Assembly (NCBI RefSeq): GCF_023091745.1
Contig: NC_068913.1
Location: 38,818,501 to 38,882,500, forward strand
Length of the DNA stretch: 64,000 nt
From: Budorcas taxicolor
Lineage: Eukaryota; Chordata; Mammalia; Artiodactyla; Bovidae
Reading direction: 5' to 3'
Within the stretch, counting starts at the first letter, position 1, and every line of letters begins with the position of its first letter. A program made the position numbers and the translations under genes. The notes under the pieces were generated by a model, which was not told where the DNA came from, searched no databases, and saw only the letters and a list, made by a program, of their open reading frames with translations. Below, one piece after another: positions 22,049 through 34,359 of this stretch.

Positions 22049-24184
22049 GTGGTTCAGAAAATGAACTCCTTATTGCCAAATTCAGACTTAAATTGAAGAA
22101 AGTAGGGAAAACCACTAGACCACTCAGGTATGACCTAAATCAAATCCCTTATGATTATACAGTGGATGTGAGAAATAGATTCAGGGGATTAGATATGATG
22201 GGCAGAGTGCCTGAAGAACTATGGACAAAAGTTCATGACATTGTACAGGAGACAGGAATCAAGACCACTCAAAAAAAAAAAGAAATGGCAAAAAGGCAAA
22301 ATGGTTGTCTGAGGAGGCTTTACAAATAGATGAGAAAAGAGAAGTAAAATGCAAAGGAGAAAAGGAAAGATATACCCATTTGAATGCAGAGTTCCAAACA
22401 ATAGCAAGGAGTGATAAGAAAGACTTCCTCAGTAATCAATGCAAAAAATAGAGGAAAACAATAGAATGGGAAAGGCTAGAGATCTCTTCAAGAAAATTAG
22501 ATACCAATGGAACATTTCATGCAAAGATGGGCACAATAAAAGACAGAGATGGTATGGACCTAACAGAAGCAGAAGATATTTAGAAGAGGTGGCAAGAATA
22601 CACAGAAGAAATATACAAAAAAGACATTCATGACCCAGATAATCACAATGGCATGGTCACTCACCTAGAGCCAGACATCCTGGAATGCAAAGTCAAGTGG
22701 GCCTTAGGAAGCATCACTATGAACATCACTACAAACAAAGTTAGTGAAGGGGATGGAATTCCAATTGAGCTATTTCAAATCCTAAAAGATGGTGCTGTGA
22801 AAGTGCTGCATTCAATCTGCCAGCAAATTTGGAAAACTCAGCAGTGGCCACAGGACTGGAAAAGTCAGTTTTCATTTCAGTGCCAAAGAAAGGCAATGCC
22901 AAAGAATATTCAAACTACTGCACAATTGCACTCCTCTCACAGGCTAGCAAAGTGATGCTCAAAATTCTCCAAGCCAGCCTTCAACAGTGCATGAACCGTG
23001 AACCTCCAGATATTCAAGCTGGATTTAGAAAAGGCAGAGGAACCAGAGATCAAATTGCCAACATTTGTTGGATCATCAGGAAATCAAGAGAGTTCCAGAA
23101 GAACATCTACTTCTGCTTTATTGACTACACCAAAGCCTTTAACTGTGTGGGTTACCACAAGCTGTGGAAAATTCTTCAAGAGATGGGAATACCAGATTAC
23201 CTGATCTGCCTCCTGAGAAATCTGTATGCAAGTCAAGAAGCAACAGATAGAACTGGACATGGTTCAACAGATTGATTCCAAATTGGAAAAGGAGTACATC
23301 AAGGCTGTATATTGTCACCCTGCTTATTTAACTTATATGCAGAATATATCATGAGAAATGCTGGGTGAATGAAGCACAAGCTGGAATAAAGATTGCTGGG
23401 AGAAATATCAATAACCTCAGATATGCAGATGACACCACCCTTATGGCAGAAAGTGAAGAAGAACTAAAGAGTCTCTTGATGAAAGTGAAACAGGAGAGTG
23501 AAAAAGTTGACTTAAAACTCAACATTCAGAAAATTAAGATCACGGCATCTGGTCCCATCACTTCATGGCAAATAGATGGGGAAACAGTGACAGGGTTTAT
23601 TTTTGGGGACTCCAAAGTCACTGCAGATGGTGACTGCAGCCATGAAATTAAAAGACACTTGCTCCTTGGAAGAAAAGTTATGACCAACCTAGACAGCATA
23701 TTAAAAAGCAGAGACATTACTTTGTCAACAAAGGTCCATCTAGTCAAAGCTATGGTTTTTCCAGTAGTCATGTATGGATGTGAGAGTTGGACTATAAAGA
23801 AAGCTGAGCACTGAAGAATTGATGCTTTTGAACTGTGATGTTGGAGAAGACTCTTGAGAGTCCCTTGGACTGCAAGGAGATACAAACAGTCCATCCCAAA
23901 GGAGATCAGTCCTGAGTATTCATTGGATGTTGAAGCTGAAACTAATACTCTGGCCACCTGATGTGAAGAACTGACTCATTGGAAAAGACCCTGATGCTTG
24001 GAATGATTGACTGGGAGGAGAAGGGAACTACAGAGGATGAGATGGTTGGAAGGCATCACTTAATGGACGTGAGTTTGAGTAAACTCTGGGAGTTGGTGAT
24101 GAACAGGGAGGCCTGGTGTGCTGCACTCCATTAGGGTTGCAAAGAGTTGGACAGGACTGAGTGACTGAATTGAACTGAACTGAA
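22049..24184 (+). mobile_element. BovB LINE, 5'-truncated
   Basis: Plus BovB from the last part of the endonuclease domain (tggttcagaaaatgaactcc) through RT to the 3' end, closing with tgaattgaactgaactgaat. It begins directly after a MIR. I see no convincing target duplication. Confidence 0.94.
22093..23836 (+). pseudogene. BovB ORF2 remnant (RT)
   Basis: Pieces 22093-22329, 22439-22955, 22829-23275 and 23365-23814. Motif A reads FIDYTKAFNC, so the second acidic position is Asn. Motif C is an intact YADD in the last piece. Breaks include a Trp to TGA stop after GHGSTD at about 23273 and a single-base loss near 23366. The conserved Trp codon near 23836 is TGA, the same change as in the 12.3-kb copy. 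Confidence 0.88.
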
Positions 24185-24261
24185 TACCTAGAAATAAAAG
24201 ATATGATTTTCAATAATATTTACCAATGGCCTCATTTTTTTTCATACCTGTAGTTTGTTAA

Positions 24262-24600
24262 AGAGTGTTATTAAAAAAAAAATTGTGTCAAATTAGAACC
24301 TATAATGTGATCTTATTTGGAAAGAGGGTCTTTACTAATGTAACTAGGGTTTTGTTCAAGATCAGATCACACTGGATTAGGATGTGCCCAAAATCCAAGG
24401 AGAATGTTCTTAAAGAAGACAAAAAGGATACACATGAACAGAGTGAAGAAGGTGATACTAACAGAGAAACAAGGATTGTAGTGATATGTCTACAAGTCAA
24501 GGAATGCTAAAGATCACTGGCAACTTCCAGGAACTAGAAAAGAGACATGGAATGGTTTCTGCACATCAGTGATGTAGAATATGAAGTATACTCTGTGAGA
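24262..24600 (+). mobile_element. MLT1-like (MaLR) LTR fragment
   Basis: Matches the word order of a mammalian MaLR LTR: gtgatcttatttggaaagag, tcacactggattaggatgtg, gattgtagtgatatgtctac, aagtcaaggaatgctaaaga and tggcaacttccaggaactag. The 3' portion is poorly preserved. The subfamily is not determined. Confidence 0.7.
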
Positions 24601-24633
24601 AGTTCAAATACTTGTCACCGTCATGCCCTTGTT

Positions 24634-24858
24634 GGTTTTGTTTAGTTGCTAAGTCATATCTGACTCTTTTGCAACCCCATGGTCTGTAGCCTGTCAGGCT
24701 CCTCTGTCTATGGGATTCTCCAGGCAAGAATACTGGAGTGGGTTGCCATTTCCTTCCCCAGGGAACCTCCCTGACCCAGAGATAGGACCCACAGTTCCTG
24801 CCTCATCTCCTGCATTGCAGGCAGATTCTTTACCACTGGGTCCACTAGGGAAGCATAT
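24634..24858 (-). mobile_element. Bov-tA SINE
   Basis: Reverse Bov-tA from gttgctaagtcatatctgac to the head at ccactagggaagc. It has a longer loop between body and B box (acctccctgacccagagata) than its relatives. Confidence 0.9.
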
Positions 24859-25099
24859 TTATGTCCTTTGACTAAGCCCTATAAGCTTTGGAGACAAGTG
24901 TAGAATCAATTTCAAAGCATTAATCATCTCCCTTGGAATACTCAGATTATCATTTATGGAGAAGTGTAAATATTGCTGCTGGATGCAATGAGTCAAGATG
25001 ACTGACTATTTAGAAGATTATACTTCCTACATCTGGAAATGTGTCTATCTAGAAGAATTTGAATAATTCTAATGTGAATCCCACTGATTTTTGTCACAT

Positions 25100-25690
25100 T
25101 ATTAGAAATAAGCAGAAACAACACTCAGTTGTGGATGTGTCTGGTGATGAAAGTAAAATCCGATGCTGTTAAGGAACAGTATTGCATAGGAACCTAGAAT
25201 GTTAGGTCCATGAATCAAGGTAAATTGGACGTGGTCAATTAGGAAATGGCAGGAGATGACAAATTGATTCCACTGACATCTTAGGAATCAGTGAACAGGA
25301 ATGGGTGAATTTAATTTAGGTCACCATTATATCTAATACTGTGGGCAAGAACCTCTTAGAAGAAATGGAATAACCCTCATAATCAACAAAACAGTCTGAA
25401 ATGCAGTACTTGGGTACCACCTCAAAAATGACAGCATGATCTTAATTCGTTTCCAAGGCAAACCATTCAACATCACAGTAATTCAAGTCTGTACCCCAAC
25501 CACTGATGCCAAAGAAGCTGAAGTTGATCAGTTCTGTGAAGACCTACAAAACCTACAAGACCTACTAGATCTAACACCACAAAAGATATCCTATTCTCAT
25601 AGGGGATTGAAATGTAAAAGTAGTAAGTTAAGAGGTACCTGGAGTAAGAGGCAAGTTTGTCTCTGGAGTACAAAATGAAGGAGTCTTACT
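25100..25690 (+). mobile_element. BovB endonuclease-region fragment lacking a 3' end
   Basis: This plus segment covers the start of BovB ORF2 and the AP-type endonuclease region: a block matching gttaaggaacagtattgcat, tgttaggtccatgaatcaag, the frame 25436-25678 with FQGKPFNITVIQVCTPTTDA, and a damaged counterpart of the IGDWN motif near 25600. In-frame stops and shifts are frequent. It stops near 25690 with no RT and no 3' tail, unlike a normal truncated LINE insertion. Confidence 0.88.
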
Positions 25691-27230
25691 ATATAAGACT
25701 CAAGAAAAAGAAAAAGCTCTGAAACTTCATCATAAAGTAGGTAGAGACTAGTGTTAGAATCAGCTTCAAAGCAGTTGGCTAGATTTCTCAGTGGTTATTA
25801 CATTTAGTGGGAAATTAGTGTTGTAGGATTGGAACTTGTTAAAATTATGTCAATTAGTTTTCATCTCAATTATAGCATGGCTAGGGGAAGAAATTCAGAA
25901 ATCATTTGATGACAGCTGAATCTTTATAATAGAGATTTGGATTTATTTTAGAGGTCATTTGATGCCTTTGTTTCTGTTACATCTGCTCAATTGCATTTGG
26001 TTGCTTATTTGAAAAATCAACAAATTGCTTGCATGACTGCAGTATTGTTCAAAACAATGTGAAAAACACATCACCAAATTATAGCACTAATAACTGTCAG
26101 CAATAACTGGCATAAACTCGTTAGTCATTGTAACTGTTTCAGAACATAGTTCTGAATGTAGGTGATTAACAGTGAAATGAACTATGTGAAAAATAGTCTT
26201 CTGCTCATTAAACAAATTGTGTCATAAGTAAACCTTGAAATATGAAATATACCATATCAAAACTTTAAAGGAAATGAAAATTTAAAATGACTTAAGTAAA
26301 TTGTGATCTCTTTATCATCTAATTCTAGATTGAATTGGTTACGTGTATGAATCTTCCTAATGTGCAAAATTCTAATTAAACAGATCATTTAGAAATCACA
26401 GGTCATTTATGCAAGGAGTACAACCCAAGAAGAGGTTGTAGTATTAATAAATATCTATGGGGATAAGATTCGAGTTGTATTGGGTAATTCTAGTGATATA
26501 CACACAAAATCAGACTTTGTGAAAGAAATACAAACATTGTGAAAGAGCTATTATATCCTCCATGTGATAGTGAAAAACCGCAACTCCAAACACTATTCTG
26601 AATGATACAATAACATCAATAAATTGTGGATCCAGACTAAGGAATTCTGCAAAAGCTGGAGTTTATGTCTAATCTGCTTAATGTACTTTTGCCTTTGATA
26701 GCTCCAAATAATAACTTATCCACAGTTCAAGATTAATACATTATGAGAAAAGAAATACGTATATTAGTATCTGTTTCTGAGAAGTATCTAATGACTTTAA
26801 TTTGACATGCACATATATTCTTCGTAATCTTAACTTATTTTAGTGTGCTATACCAAAAAAATAAAGAATCATGCAATACATTTCTTTGCATTAAATATAA
26901 CAATCTGATAGTTAATGTTTCCCAAAGAAGTGAGTTGCTTTAACATTTTAAACTTTAATATATTTTAATCTACTATTCTAAAAATTAGATGAAATAGTTA
27001 AAATTTTCTGATATTTACATGAAGATGGTATTGAATAACTCGTATGACATCTGGACACTTAGCTGGCAGGAAAATCACAGATTACAGGTCAGTATTTGCA
27101 CTCACATGACTGAACACCTGGCTAAGAGACTTGTCAGCACCCCTGAGGTCAGTCATCCGATCTAGCACAGCTCCTGGGCTCTAGCCCCTGTCACCATAAA
27201 TGGCACTACTCTCAGAAAAAGACCCAAAAA
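25691..27230. other. No recognised gene; AT-rich
   Basis: About 1.5 kb without a coding signal or a repeat I can name. Confidence 0.45.
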
Positions 27231-27297
27231 TCCATGGACAGAGGAGCTTGGCTACAATCCATGGAGTCCCAAAGAGTCAGACATGACTGAGCAAGAT
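27231..27297 (+). mobile_element. Short Bov-tA/BovA fragment
   Basis: Only the 3' part of a BovA unit remains: ccatggacagaggagcttgg to agtcagacatgactgagcaa. No head and no tail array. Confidence 0.8.
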
Positions 27298-27639
27298 GAT
27301 AACAGCGAACTCTTCATATTCTCTAGATCTCATGTCCTTTATTTTTTCCTCACCTCAACCCATTGTCTATTCTGAAAATGAAACAACTTTCATTTTACAA
27401 AAAAATTTTAGTATCATCCTCATTAAATTCTAGAACTGAACACCTATGCTAATGTTTGGTATGATATTAGAATTTCTCATTAATATTATAAGACAACAAA
27501 TGGCAGATTTATGAATTGGAAGAGAGAGATGATACTGCCATTATTTCATATAGTCACCTACACAAAAACACCCCCTCATAAATAGTTAATAAGAGTATCC
27601 AAAAATGACAACCAGTACCAGACCAACTTACAAAAATTA
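27298..27639. other. No recognised feature
   Basis: AT-rich non-coding sequence between a SINE fragment and a faint L1 trace. Confidence 0.4.
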
Positions 27640-27830
27640 ATAACTCTCCTCAAGATTAGCAACAACATATGTGAGATTATTAAATAGAAAAGTTCACAAT
27701 GGCAGTGAAAAACTTCTAAGTATGTAGGAATCAACCTAACAAGCGGCAGGAAATCTTTATACATGAAAAATGGCAAAAATTAGAAAAAGGTTAATATCAA
27801 GTGTTAGCAAGGATTTACGGAATATTGTTG
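27640..27830 (+). mobile_element. Very old L1 trace
   Basis: Words resembling L1 ORF2 and 3' UTR in order: aagtatgtaggaatcaacct followed by aacaagc, then a caagtgttagcaaggattta word that recalls the old L1 3' UTR. Identity is low and the gap between the two implies a deletion. Confidence 0.4.
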
Positions 27831-27913
27831 TGTTTAGCAAAATTATGAATGCAATTACCCAATGATTCTGTGATCTTATTTAGGTATATATGGTTTTATC
27901 AGTTTTAGGTTAG

Positions 27914-28782
27914 AACGTGGGCTGGAAGAAGCACAAGCTGGAATCGAGATTGCTGGGAGAAATACCAATAACCTCAGATATGCAGATGACACCACCCTTA
28001 TGGCAGAAAGTGAAAAAGAACTAAAGAGCCTCTTGCTGAAAGTGAAAGAGGAGAGTGAAAAAATTGGCTTAAAGCTCAGCATTCAGAAAAATAAGATCAT
28101 GGCATCTGGTCCCATCACTTCATGGCATGTGAAACAATAGATGGGAAACAGTGGAAACAGTGTCAGACTTTATTTTGGAGGGCTCTAAAATCACTGCAGA
28201 TAGTGATTGCAGCCATGATATTAAAAGATGCTTACTCCTTGGAAGGAATGTTATGACCAACCTAGATAGCATAATAAAAAAGCAGAGATATTACTTTACC
28301 AACAAAGTTCCGTCTAGTCAAAGCTATGGTTTTTCCAGTAGTCGTGTATGGATGGGAGAGTTGGATTGTGAAGAAAGCTGAGTGCCAGAGACTTGATGCT
28401 TTTGAACTGGGGTGATGGAGAAGACTCTTGAGTGTCCCATGGACTGCAAGGAGATCCAACCAGCCCATCCTAAAGGAGATCAGTCCTGGGTGTTCATTGG
28501 AAAGACTGATGCTGAGGCTGAAACTCCAATACTTTGGCCACCTCGTGCAAAAGTATTTCCAATGAGTTGACTCATTGGGAAGGACCCTGATGCTGGGAGG
28601 GATTGGGGGTAGGAGGAGAAGGGGACAACAGAAAATGAGATGGCTAGATGGCATCACCGACTCGATGCACATGAGTTTGGGTGAATTCCAGAAGTTGGTG
28701 ATGGACAGGGAGGCCTGGCATGCTGCGATTCATGGGGTTGCAAAAAGTCGGACACGACTGAGCGACTGAACTGAACTGAATG
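27914..28782 (+). mobile_element. BovB 3' third
   Basis: Starts inside RT just upstream of motif C (NLRYADDTTLMAESE is readable from 27960) and runs to gactgagcgactgaactgaa. It has an extra gtgaaacaatag insert near 28127-28138 that breaks the frame, then a shifted frame 28151-28381 and C-terminal pieces to 28769. Confidence 0.92.
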
Positions 28783-29469
28783 CTCCGGTAACAGATACTT
28801 TCAAAATATCAAACCAACATTAATTTATTCTTATATTATATGTCCATTATAGATCTTGTGGAGGGTTTTCTAGATATTATCCTCATGTCTGGATACAGAC
28901 TGACGAAGAAAAAAATCTGCAATATTACTGGTTGATGTAGCAGATGAAAAAAGTGTCCTGGAGGGATTCAATGGTTGGGCCAGAATTGACATGTCACCCT
29001 GTCACACTGTCCCACTCCATTATTTGCCCCAAGGGTAGAGAGCCAGAAATATTTCATGAGCAGTATTATAGTAAGCACAATTTGCCCTTCTGGTCATTTG
29101 GCCCACTCTCCTTCTTACTGGCAAGCTACACTCAGTCCAAATTTGCATCTACTCATGGGCATCAAGCTCAAAGTCCAGGATCTCTGGGTGATGTATGACC
29201 AAGCCCACATGTGTCTCTTCTCAACTGGGAGACATAAAAATATTTTCTGCCTCCCACACTGCCAATATACTCAGGTAGAACAAATAGTCACACGAAATGC
29301 TCTTATTCACAAAGGAGGAGGCGGGCAGAGGGTGGGGAATGAAACAGACGTAGTAGCTTTTATTGGTCCATTGCAGTTCTGAAATATATAAGGTGAGCAA
29401 GTTAAAGGTGAATGTGCTCTTATTAAAATGGTAGTAAAATTCTCACATGGTCATCACATGGGCACTTTG
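28783..29469. other. No recognised gene
   Basis: Less AT-rich than its surroundings at 28950-29330, with overlapping plus frames of 84 and 108 codons, but I find no motif and no repeat name. Probably an old repeat or unique sequence. Confidence 0.4.
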
Positions 29470-29720
29470 TTCAGTAAGCTTATGGTGGCATTATTTGTGG
29501 TTGTGGCAGCTGGAATAACCTAGAGGAAATTGTTGGGGAAATGAAAAAGTAACATAATGATTGATGTTCACTATAGAATGCAACACTGCGGTAGAAGTAA
29601 GAAACTAAATACTGGACAATAGCACAGACATGGCTCAAAAAGTGCTGCATGAATAAAGTAGATAAATACTTATGTAGCTATTAAAGAACCAGAAATTTTA
29701 AAATTATTTTCCAATAATTT
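29470..29720 (+). mobile_element. Old L1 3' region, faint
   Basis: tggcattatttgtggttgtg followed by tggaataacctagaggaaa, an aatgcaacactgcggtagaa segment and cagacatggctcaaaaagtg are in the order seen in old L1M 3' UTRs. Low identity; family inferred. Confidence 0.4.
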
Positions 29721-30679
29721 GTTAATTTTAGGGATATCTAGCAAACATATCAAAGAAAATGCCTAAGTAGAAAGTAGAATAAGAGTGGGGATCAGAGAGA
29801 AGGAGAAAAATGAAATGAGATCAAATGAAACCAGAGCAGCCTTGCACTAACTGCTAATAACAGTGGTCAGTGTTCTGTCTTGCTGGTTCACCTCTACTCT
29901 TAGCAACAAAAGGTAAAATTAACAAAGAATATGTGAACAATGCAGTTGTACATAATACGAGATTACAGTTTACTCATAGCAAAGAGCTAAACAATTTAAA
30001 TAGATATAATGGATTGCATATACCAACCACACTACCACACAACTACAGCTACTACACAAAGAGGAAACATTATAAGGAAAAATTTTCTTTAATTTTGTGG
30101 AACTTTGATGCAAGAGTAAAGATTTTTTTGGTCAAATAGTTTTCATTACACTTCATATTCAATATTGAGTGATAATATCTAGGATTTCCTTTCCTGAAAC
30201 TGAGTCCTATAATTCAACACACTAATTGCTTTAAGACCACAGCCTATATTGGGTTGTCCGTATTTGTCAGTTTGGGGCTTTGTTTTGTTTTCCTCAAAAA
30301 AGCAGTGAAGCCTCCATGGCTTGGCCAGGCTGCTGGATGGTTTTGGAAATATGCTTGCTTCTGTAATGAAAGTCTAACTTTACTGACCAGGTCTAGTCCC
30401 ACAACACAAGAGGCATTTATTTAAAGAAGATAGAACATAATTATACACAGGAGAACTTCGGTTTCAGTGCTATGGTTAGAAATGTCTGCTGGAAAATTTG
30501 ACACTAATGTGAGAGTAGAAAGCATGCAAAGATGGGGAAATTGTCTAAAAATTATGATTATTTATATTTATGATTTTTCTGCCTCCCTTCCCCTCTCCCT
30601 CTCCACTCTCTCCATTCTCCTTTTTACTTGTAATTATGTGATAATGTTCTGTAGAAGTCAGTAGTCTAAGGAGCACTCA
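29721..30679. other. No recognised gene
   Basis: An 89-codon plus frame (29870-30139) has no known domain. The words at 30249-30270 briefly suggest a mariner end, but the match does not continue. Confidence 0.45.
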
Positions 30680-30800
30680 GTTATTTGGCTATATACCTAT
30701 GAGTAGAATTACTGAATCAAATGGCAAATTTCATGCTTATATTTTGAGAATAGAGATTTTTTAGCACTCTGACCTCATAACCACTCTGTGTGTGAGGGTG
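30680..30800 (-). mobile_element. Old L1 3' UTR fragment
   Basis: Reverse L1 3' words: tatttggctatatacctatg, agtagaattactgaatcaaa and a degraded continuation to gtgtgtgaggg. The same motif is better preserved at 53.45 kb in this window. Confidence 0.5.
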
Positions 30801-31131
30801 GATATAGATGTAACAAAAAGTAGCATCTAAGAAACTATCTGATCATTTAGAGCAAATAATCTTTACCTTTTCTCTATTATTCAAAAACTTTCTTGGTATA
30901 TTTAAAAGTGGAGTGAGGGAAAACAAGTTATTTTAAATCCTAATTTAGTTTTCATTAAGTAGCTTGAAAATGGTTTCTATTTTCCAATTTGAAAATGTTG
31001 AGGTCTAATTTTTACTTTTAGCTTCATTTGATATTCTGAAATGTATCTTTATGCACTTAATGATAGGTTTATTTACTCTTTCAGAATGGTTTTAAAGCAA
31101 TTTATAAAATAGTAGGTTTATTTAAGCATAA
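30801..31131. other. No recognised feature
   Basis: AT-rich; nothing that I can support. Confidence 0.4.
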
Positions 31132-31182
31132 ACCACTACACCATACAGGTATGACCTAAATCAAATCCCTTATGACTATTCC

Positions 31183-31454
31183 GGAGAAGGCAATGGCACC
31201 TCACTCCAGTACTCCTGCCTGGAAAATCCCATGGGCGGATGAGCCTGGTAGGCTTTAGCCCATGGGGTCGCTGAGTCGGACAGGACTGAGCGACTTCACT
31301 TTCACTTTTCACTTTTATGCATTGGAGAAGGAAATGGCAACCCACTCCAGTGTTGTTGCCTGGAGAATCCCAGGGACAGGGGAGCCTGGTGGGCTGTCAT
31401 CTATGGGGTTGCACAAAGTCGGACACGACTGAAGTGACTTAGCAGCATTAGCAG
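31183..31454 (+). mobile_element. BovA2 SINE nested in BovB
   Basis: Two BovA units with an AGC-type tail interrupt the BovB. The 9-bp host word tatgactat is duplicated at 31171-31179 and 31455-31463. Orientation is the same as the host. It inserted after the BovB. Confidence 0.95.
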
Positions 31455-31466
31455 TATGACTATACA

Positions 31467-33467
31467 GTGGAAGTGAGAAATAGATTTAAGGGACTAGATA
31501 TGACAGACAGAGTGCCTGATGAACTACGGACAGAGGTTCGTGACATTGTACAGGAGACAGGAATCAAGACCATCCCCAAGAAAAAGAAATACCAAAAAGC
31601 AAAATGGCTGTCTGAGGAGGCCTTACAAATAGCTGTGAAAAGAAGGGAAGCAAAAAGCAAAGGAGAAAAGGAAAGATATAAGCATCTGAATGCAGAGTTC
31701 CAAAGAATAGCAAGAAGAGATAAGAAAGCCTTCCTCAGTGATCAATGCAAAGAAATAGAGGAAAAGAACAGAATGGGAAAGACTAGAGATCTCTTCAAGA
31801 AAATTAGAGATACCAAGGGAACATGTCATGCAAAGATGGGCTCAATAAAGGACAGAAATGGTATGGATCTAACAGAAGCAGAAGATATTAAGAAGAAGTG
31901 GCAAGAATACACAGAAGAACTGTACAAAAAGATCTTTATGACCCAGATAATCACGATAGCGTGATCACTCACCTAGAGCCAGACATCCTGGAATGAGAAG
32001 TCAAGTGGGCCTTAGGAAGTATCACTACGAACAAAGCTAGTGGAGGGGATAGAATTCCAGTTGAGCTATTTCAAGTCCTGGAAGATGATGCTGTGAAAGT
32101 TTTGCACTCAGTATGTCAGCAAATTTGGAATACTCAGCAGTGGCTACAGGACTGGAAAAGGTCAGTTTTCATTCCAATCCCAAAGAAAGGCAATGCCAAA
32201 GAATGCTCAAACTACCACACAATTGCACTCATCTCACACGCTAGTAAAGTAATGCTCAAAATTCTCCAAGCCAGGCTTCAGCAATACGTGAACTGTGAAC
32301 TTCCAGATGTTCAAGCTGGATTTAGAAAAGGCAGAGGAACCAGAGATCAAATTGCCAACATCCGCTGGATCATGGAAAAAGCAAGAGAGTTTCAGAAAAA
32401 CAACTACTTCTGCTTTATTGACTATGCCAAAGCCTTTGACTGTGTGGATCACAATAAACTGTGGAAAATTCTGAAAGAGATGGGAATACCAGACCACCTG
32501 ACCTGCTTCTTGAGGAATCTGTATGCAGGTCAGGAAGCAAGAATTAGAACTGGACATGGAACAACAGACTGGTTCCAAATAGGAAAAGGAGTACATCAAG
32601 GCTGTATATTCTCACCCTGCTTATTTAACTTCTATTCAGAGTCCATCATAAGAAATGCTGGGCTGGAGGAAGCACAAGCTGGAATCAAGATTGCCGGGAG
32701 AAATAACAATAACCTCAGATATGCAGATGATGCCACCCTTATGGCAGAAAATGAAGAAGAACTAAAGAGCCTCTTGATGAAAGTGAAAAAGGAGAGTGAA
32801 AAAGTTGACTTAAAGCTCAACATTCAGAAAACTAAGATCATGGCATCTGGTCCCATCATTTCATGGCAAATAGATGTGGAAACAGTGGCTTACTATATTT
32901 TTTTGGGCTCCAGAATCACTGCAGATGGTGACTGTAGCCATGAAATTAAGACGCTTACTCCTTGGAAGGAAAGTTATTACCACCCTAGACAGCATACTAA
33001 AAAGCAGAGACTTTTCTTTGTCAACAAAGGTCCGTCTAATCAAGGCTATGGTTTTTCCAGTGGTCATGTATGGATGTGAGAGTTGGACTATAAAGAAAGC
33101 TGATCACCAAAGAGTTGATGCTTTTGAACTGTGGTGTTGGAGAAGACTCTTGAGTATTCCTTGGACTGCAAGGAGATCCAACTAGTCCATCCTAAAGGAG
33201 ATCACTCCTGGGTGTTCATTGGAAGGACTGATATTGAAGCTGAAACTCCAGTACTTTGGCCACCTGGTGCGAAGAGCTGACTCATTTGAAAAGACCCTGA
33301 TGCTGGGAAACATTGAGGGCAGGAGGAGAAGGGGTCAACAGAAGATTAGATGGTTGGATGGCATCACCGACTCAGTGGGCATGGGTTTTGGTGGACTCTG
33401 GGAGTTGGTGATGGACAGGGAGACCTGGCGTCCTGTGGTTCATGGGGTCACAAAGAGTCAGACCTGA
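31467..33467 (+). pseudogene. BovB ORF2 remnant with 328-codon RT frame
   Basis: Three main pieces. 31467-31964 is the 165-codon region before RT. 32093-33079 covers the RT core. 32874-33185 and 33219-33467 are the C-terminus. In the 328-codon frame, motif A is FIDYAKAFDCVD with Asp 110, motif B is GVHQGCIFSP near 166-175, and motif C is YADD at 210-213, so the catalytic aspartates are all present. Two bases are missing at 32948-32949, after HEIK (about residue 286), which shifts the frame. A full BovB ORF2 is about 1,000 codons, so endonuclease and other parts are absent. Probably inactive. Confidence 0.9.
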
Positions 33468-33492
33468 CTGAGCGACTGAACTGAACTGAAAG

Positions 33493-34074
33493 AGCAAAAC
33501 TTTGGAGGTATATTCTTTAAGAATAAACATATAACCGCTTCCTTATATCCTACTTCTTTTCATTAAAGATTGTAAAAATACACATGGTAAAAATAAAACA
33601 CAACATTTTAAGCATTAGTTCAAAATAATGAATTATTTAAATAATGATTATCTTTTAATGAGTTTTATTAGGAAGAACTTGATTCCCTTTATTTTTAGGT
33701 CTAGTTGTTCAGAGATTCCTATTCTGCATGATATATCTATGAAAAGCCTTCCCATTCCCTTACTTTATATGATAATTACCTTAAAAAATAGAGAATATTA
33801 ACTATCTAAAAACTAAGTTTATGATACAATTAAATTGCTTCAAAACACCATTTTTTATTAATTAGCATTATTATTAATTTATGATTAAATTTTTATGATA
33901 GCACTACAGAATAGAGAGAAATCTATGTTTACACTTTGTTAAATCTAAATATAACAGACAGTTCTATTTGCCTGGGGGTTATAATTTAAGTGTCACATCT
34001 ATACGGCCCAGAATTTATCCTAATTTCTCTCTAGTCACAGTGCTACTCTTTGTATTTAATGAGTTTGCATTAAG
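33493..34074. other. No recognised feature
   Basis: AT-rich sequence; no coding signal. Confidence 0.45.
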
Positions 34075-34217
34075 GTCCACAAGTAAGGTACAGCATGATG
34101 ACTATAGTTAATATTACTATAATATTAATGTAATTTCCATATTTGAAATTTGCTAAGGAATAGATCTTAAAAGTCCTCATCACAAGAAAAAAAACATTCT
34201 GTAACTATGTGGTGTCT

Positions 34218-34349
34218 CTGCTGCTGCTGCTAAGTCACTTCAGTCGTGTCCGACTCTGTGCAACCCCATAGACGGCATCCCACCAGGCTCCTCCATCCAT
34301 GGGACTTTCCAGGGAAGAGTACTGGAGTGGGGTGCCATTGCCTTCTCCG
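34218..34349 (-). mobile_element. BovA monomer with CTG/CAG tail
   Basis: Single reversed BovA unit; its (AGC)n tail appears as CTGCTG at 34218-34230. The 10-bp word tgtggtgtct flanks it at 34208-34217 and 34350-34359 with no mismatch. The right flank continues into the next SINE's side of the host, which shows this one arrived second. Confidence 0.92.
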
Positions 34350-34359
34350 TGTGGTGTCT

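Larger units (their letters stand above)
31132..33492 (+). mobile_element. BovB LINE, 5'-truncated, with nested BovA2
   Basis: Plus BovB in two parts: 31132-31182 and 31455-33492, from just after the endonuclease domain to the 3' end (gactgagcgactgaactgaa). Apart from the SINE insertion and a 2-nt deletion it is among the better preserved copies and carries the longest RT frame in the window. It shares that 2-nt deletion and a flanking sequence match with the copy at 57.97-58.80 kb. Confidence 0.95.

Noticed and set aside
29870..30139. 89-codon plus frame
   Set aside because: No known domain, codon usage follows AT-rich background, and there is no splice or promoter context.
30249..30290. 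Possible mariner terminal repeat (ttgggttgtccgtatttgtc)
   Set aside because: The first bases recall a ruminant mariner end, but the match stops at once and no partner end is visible.
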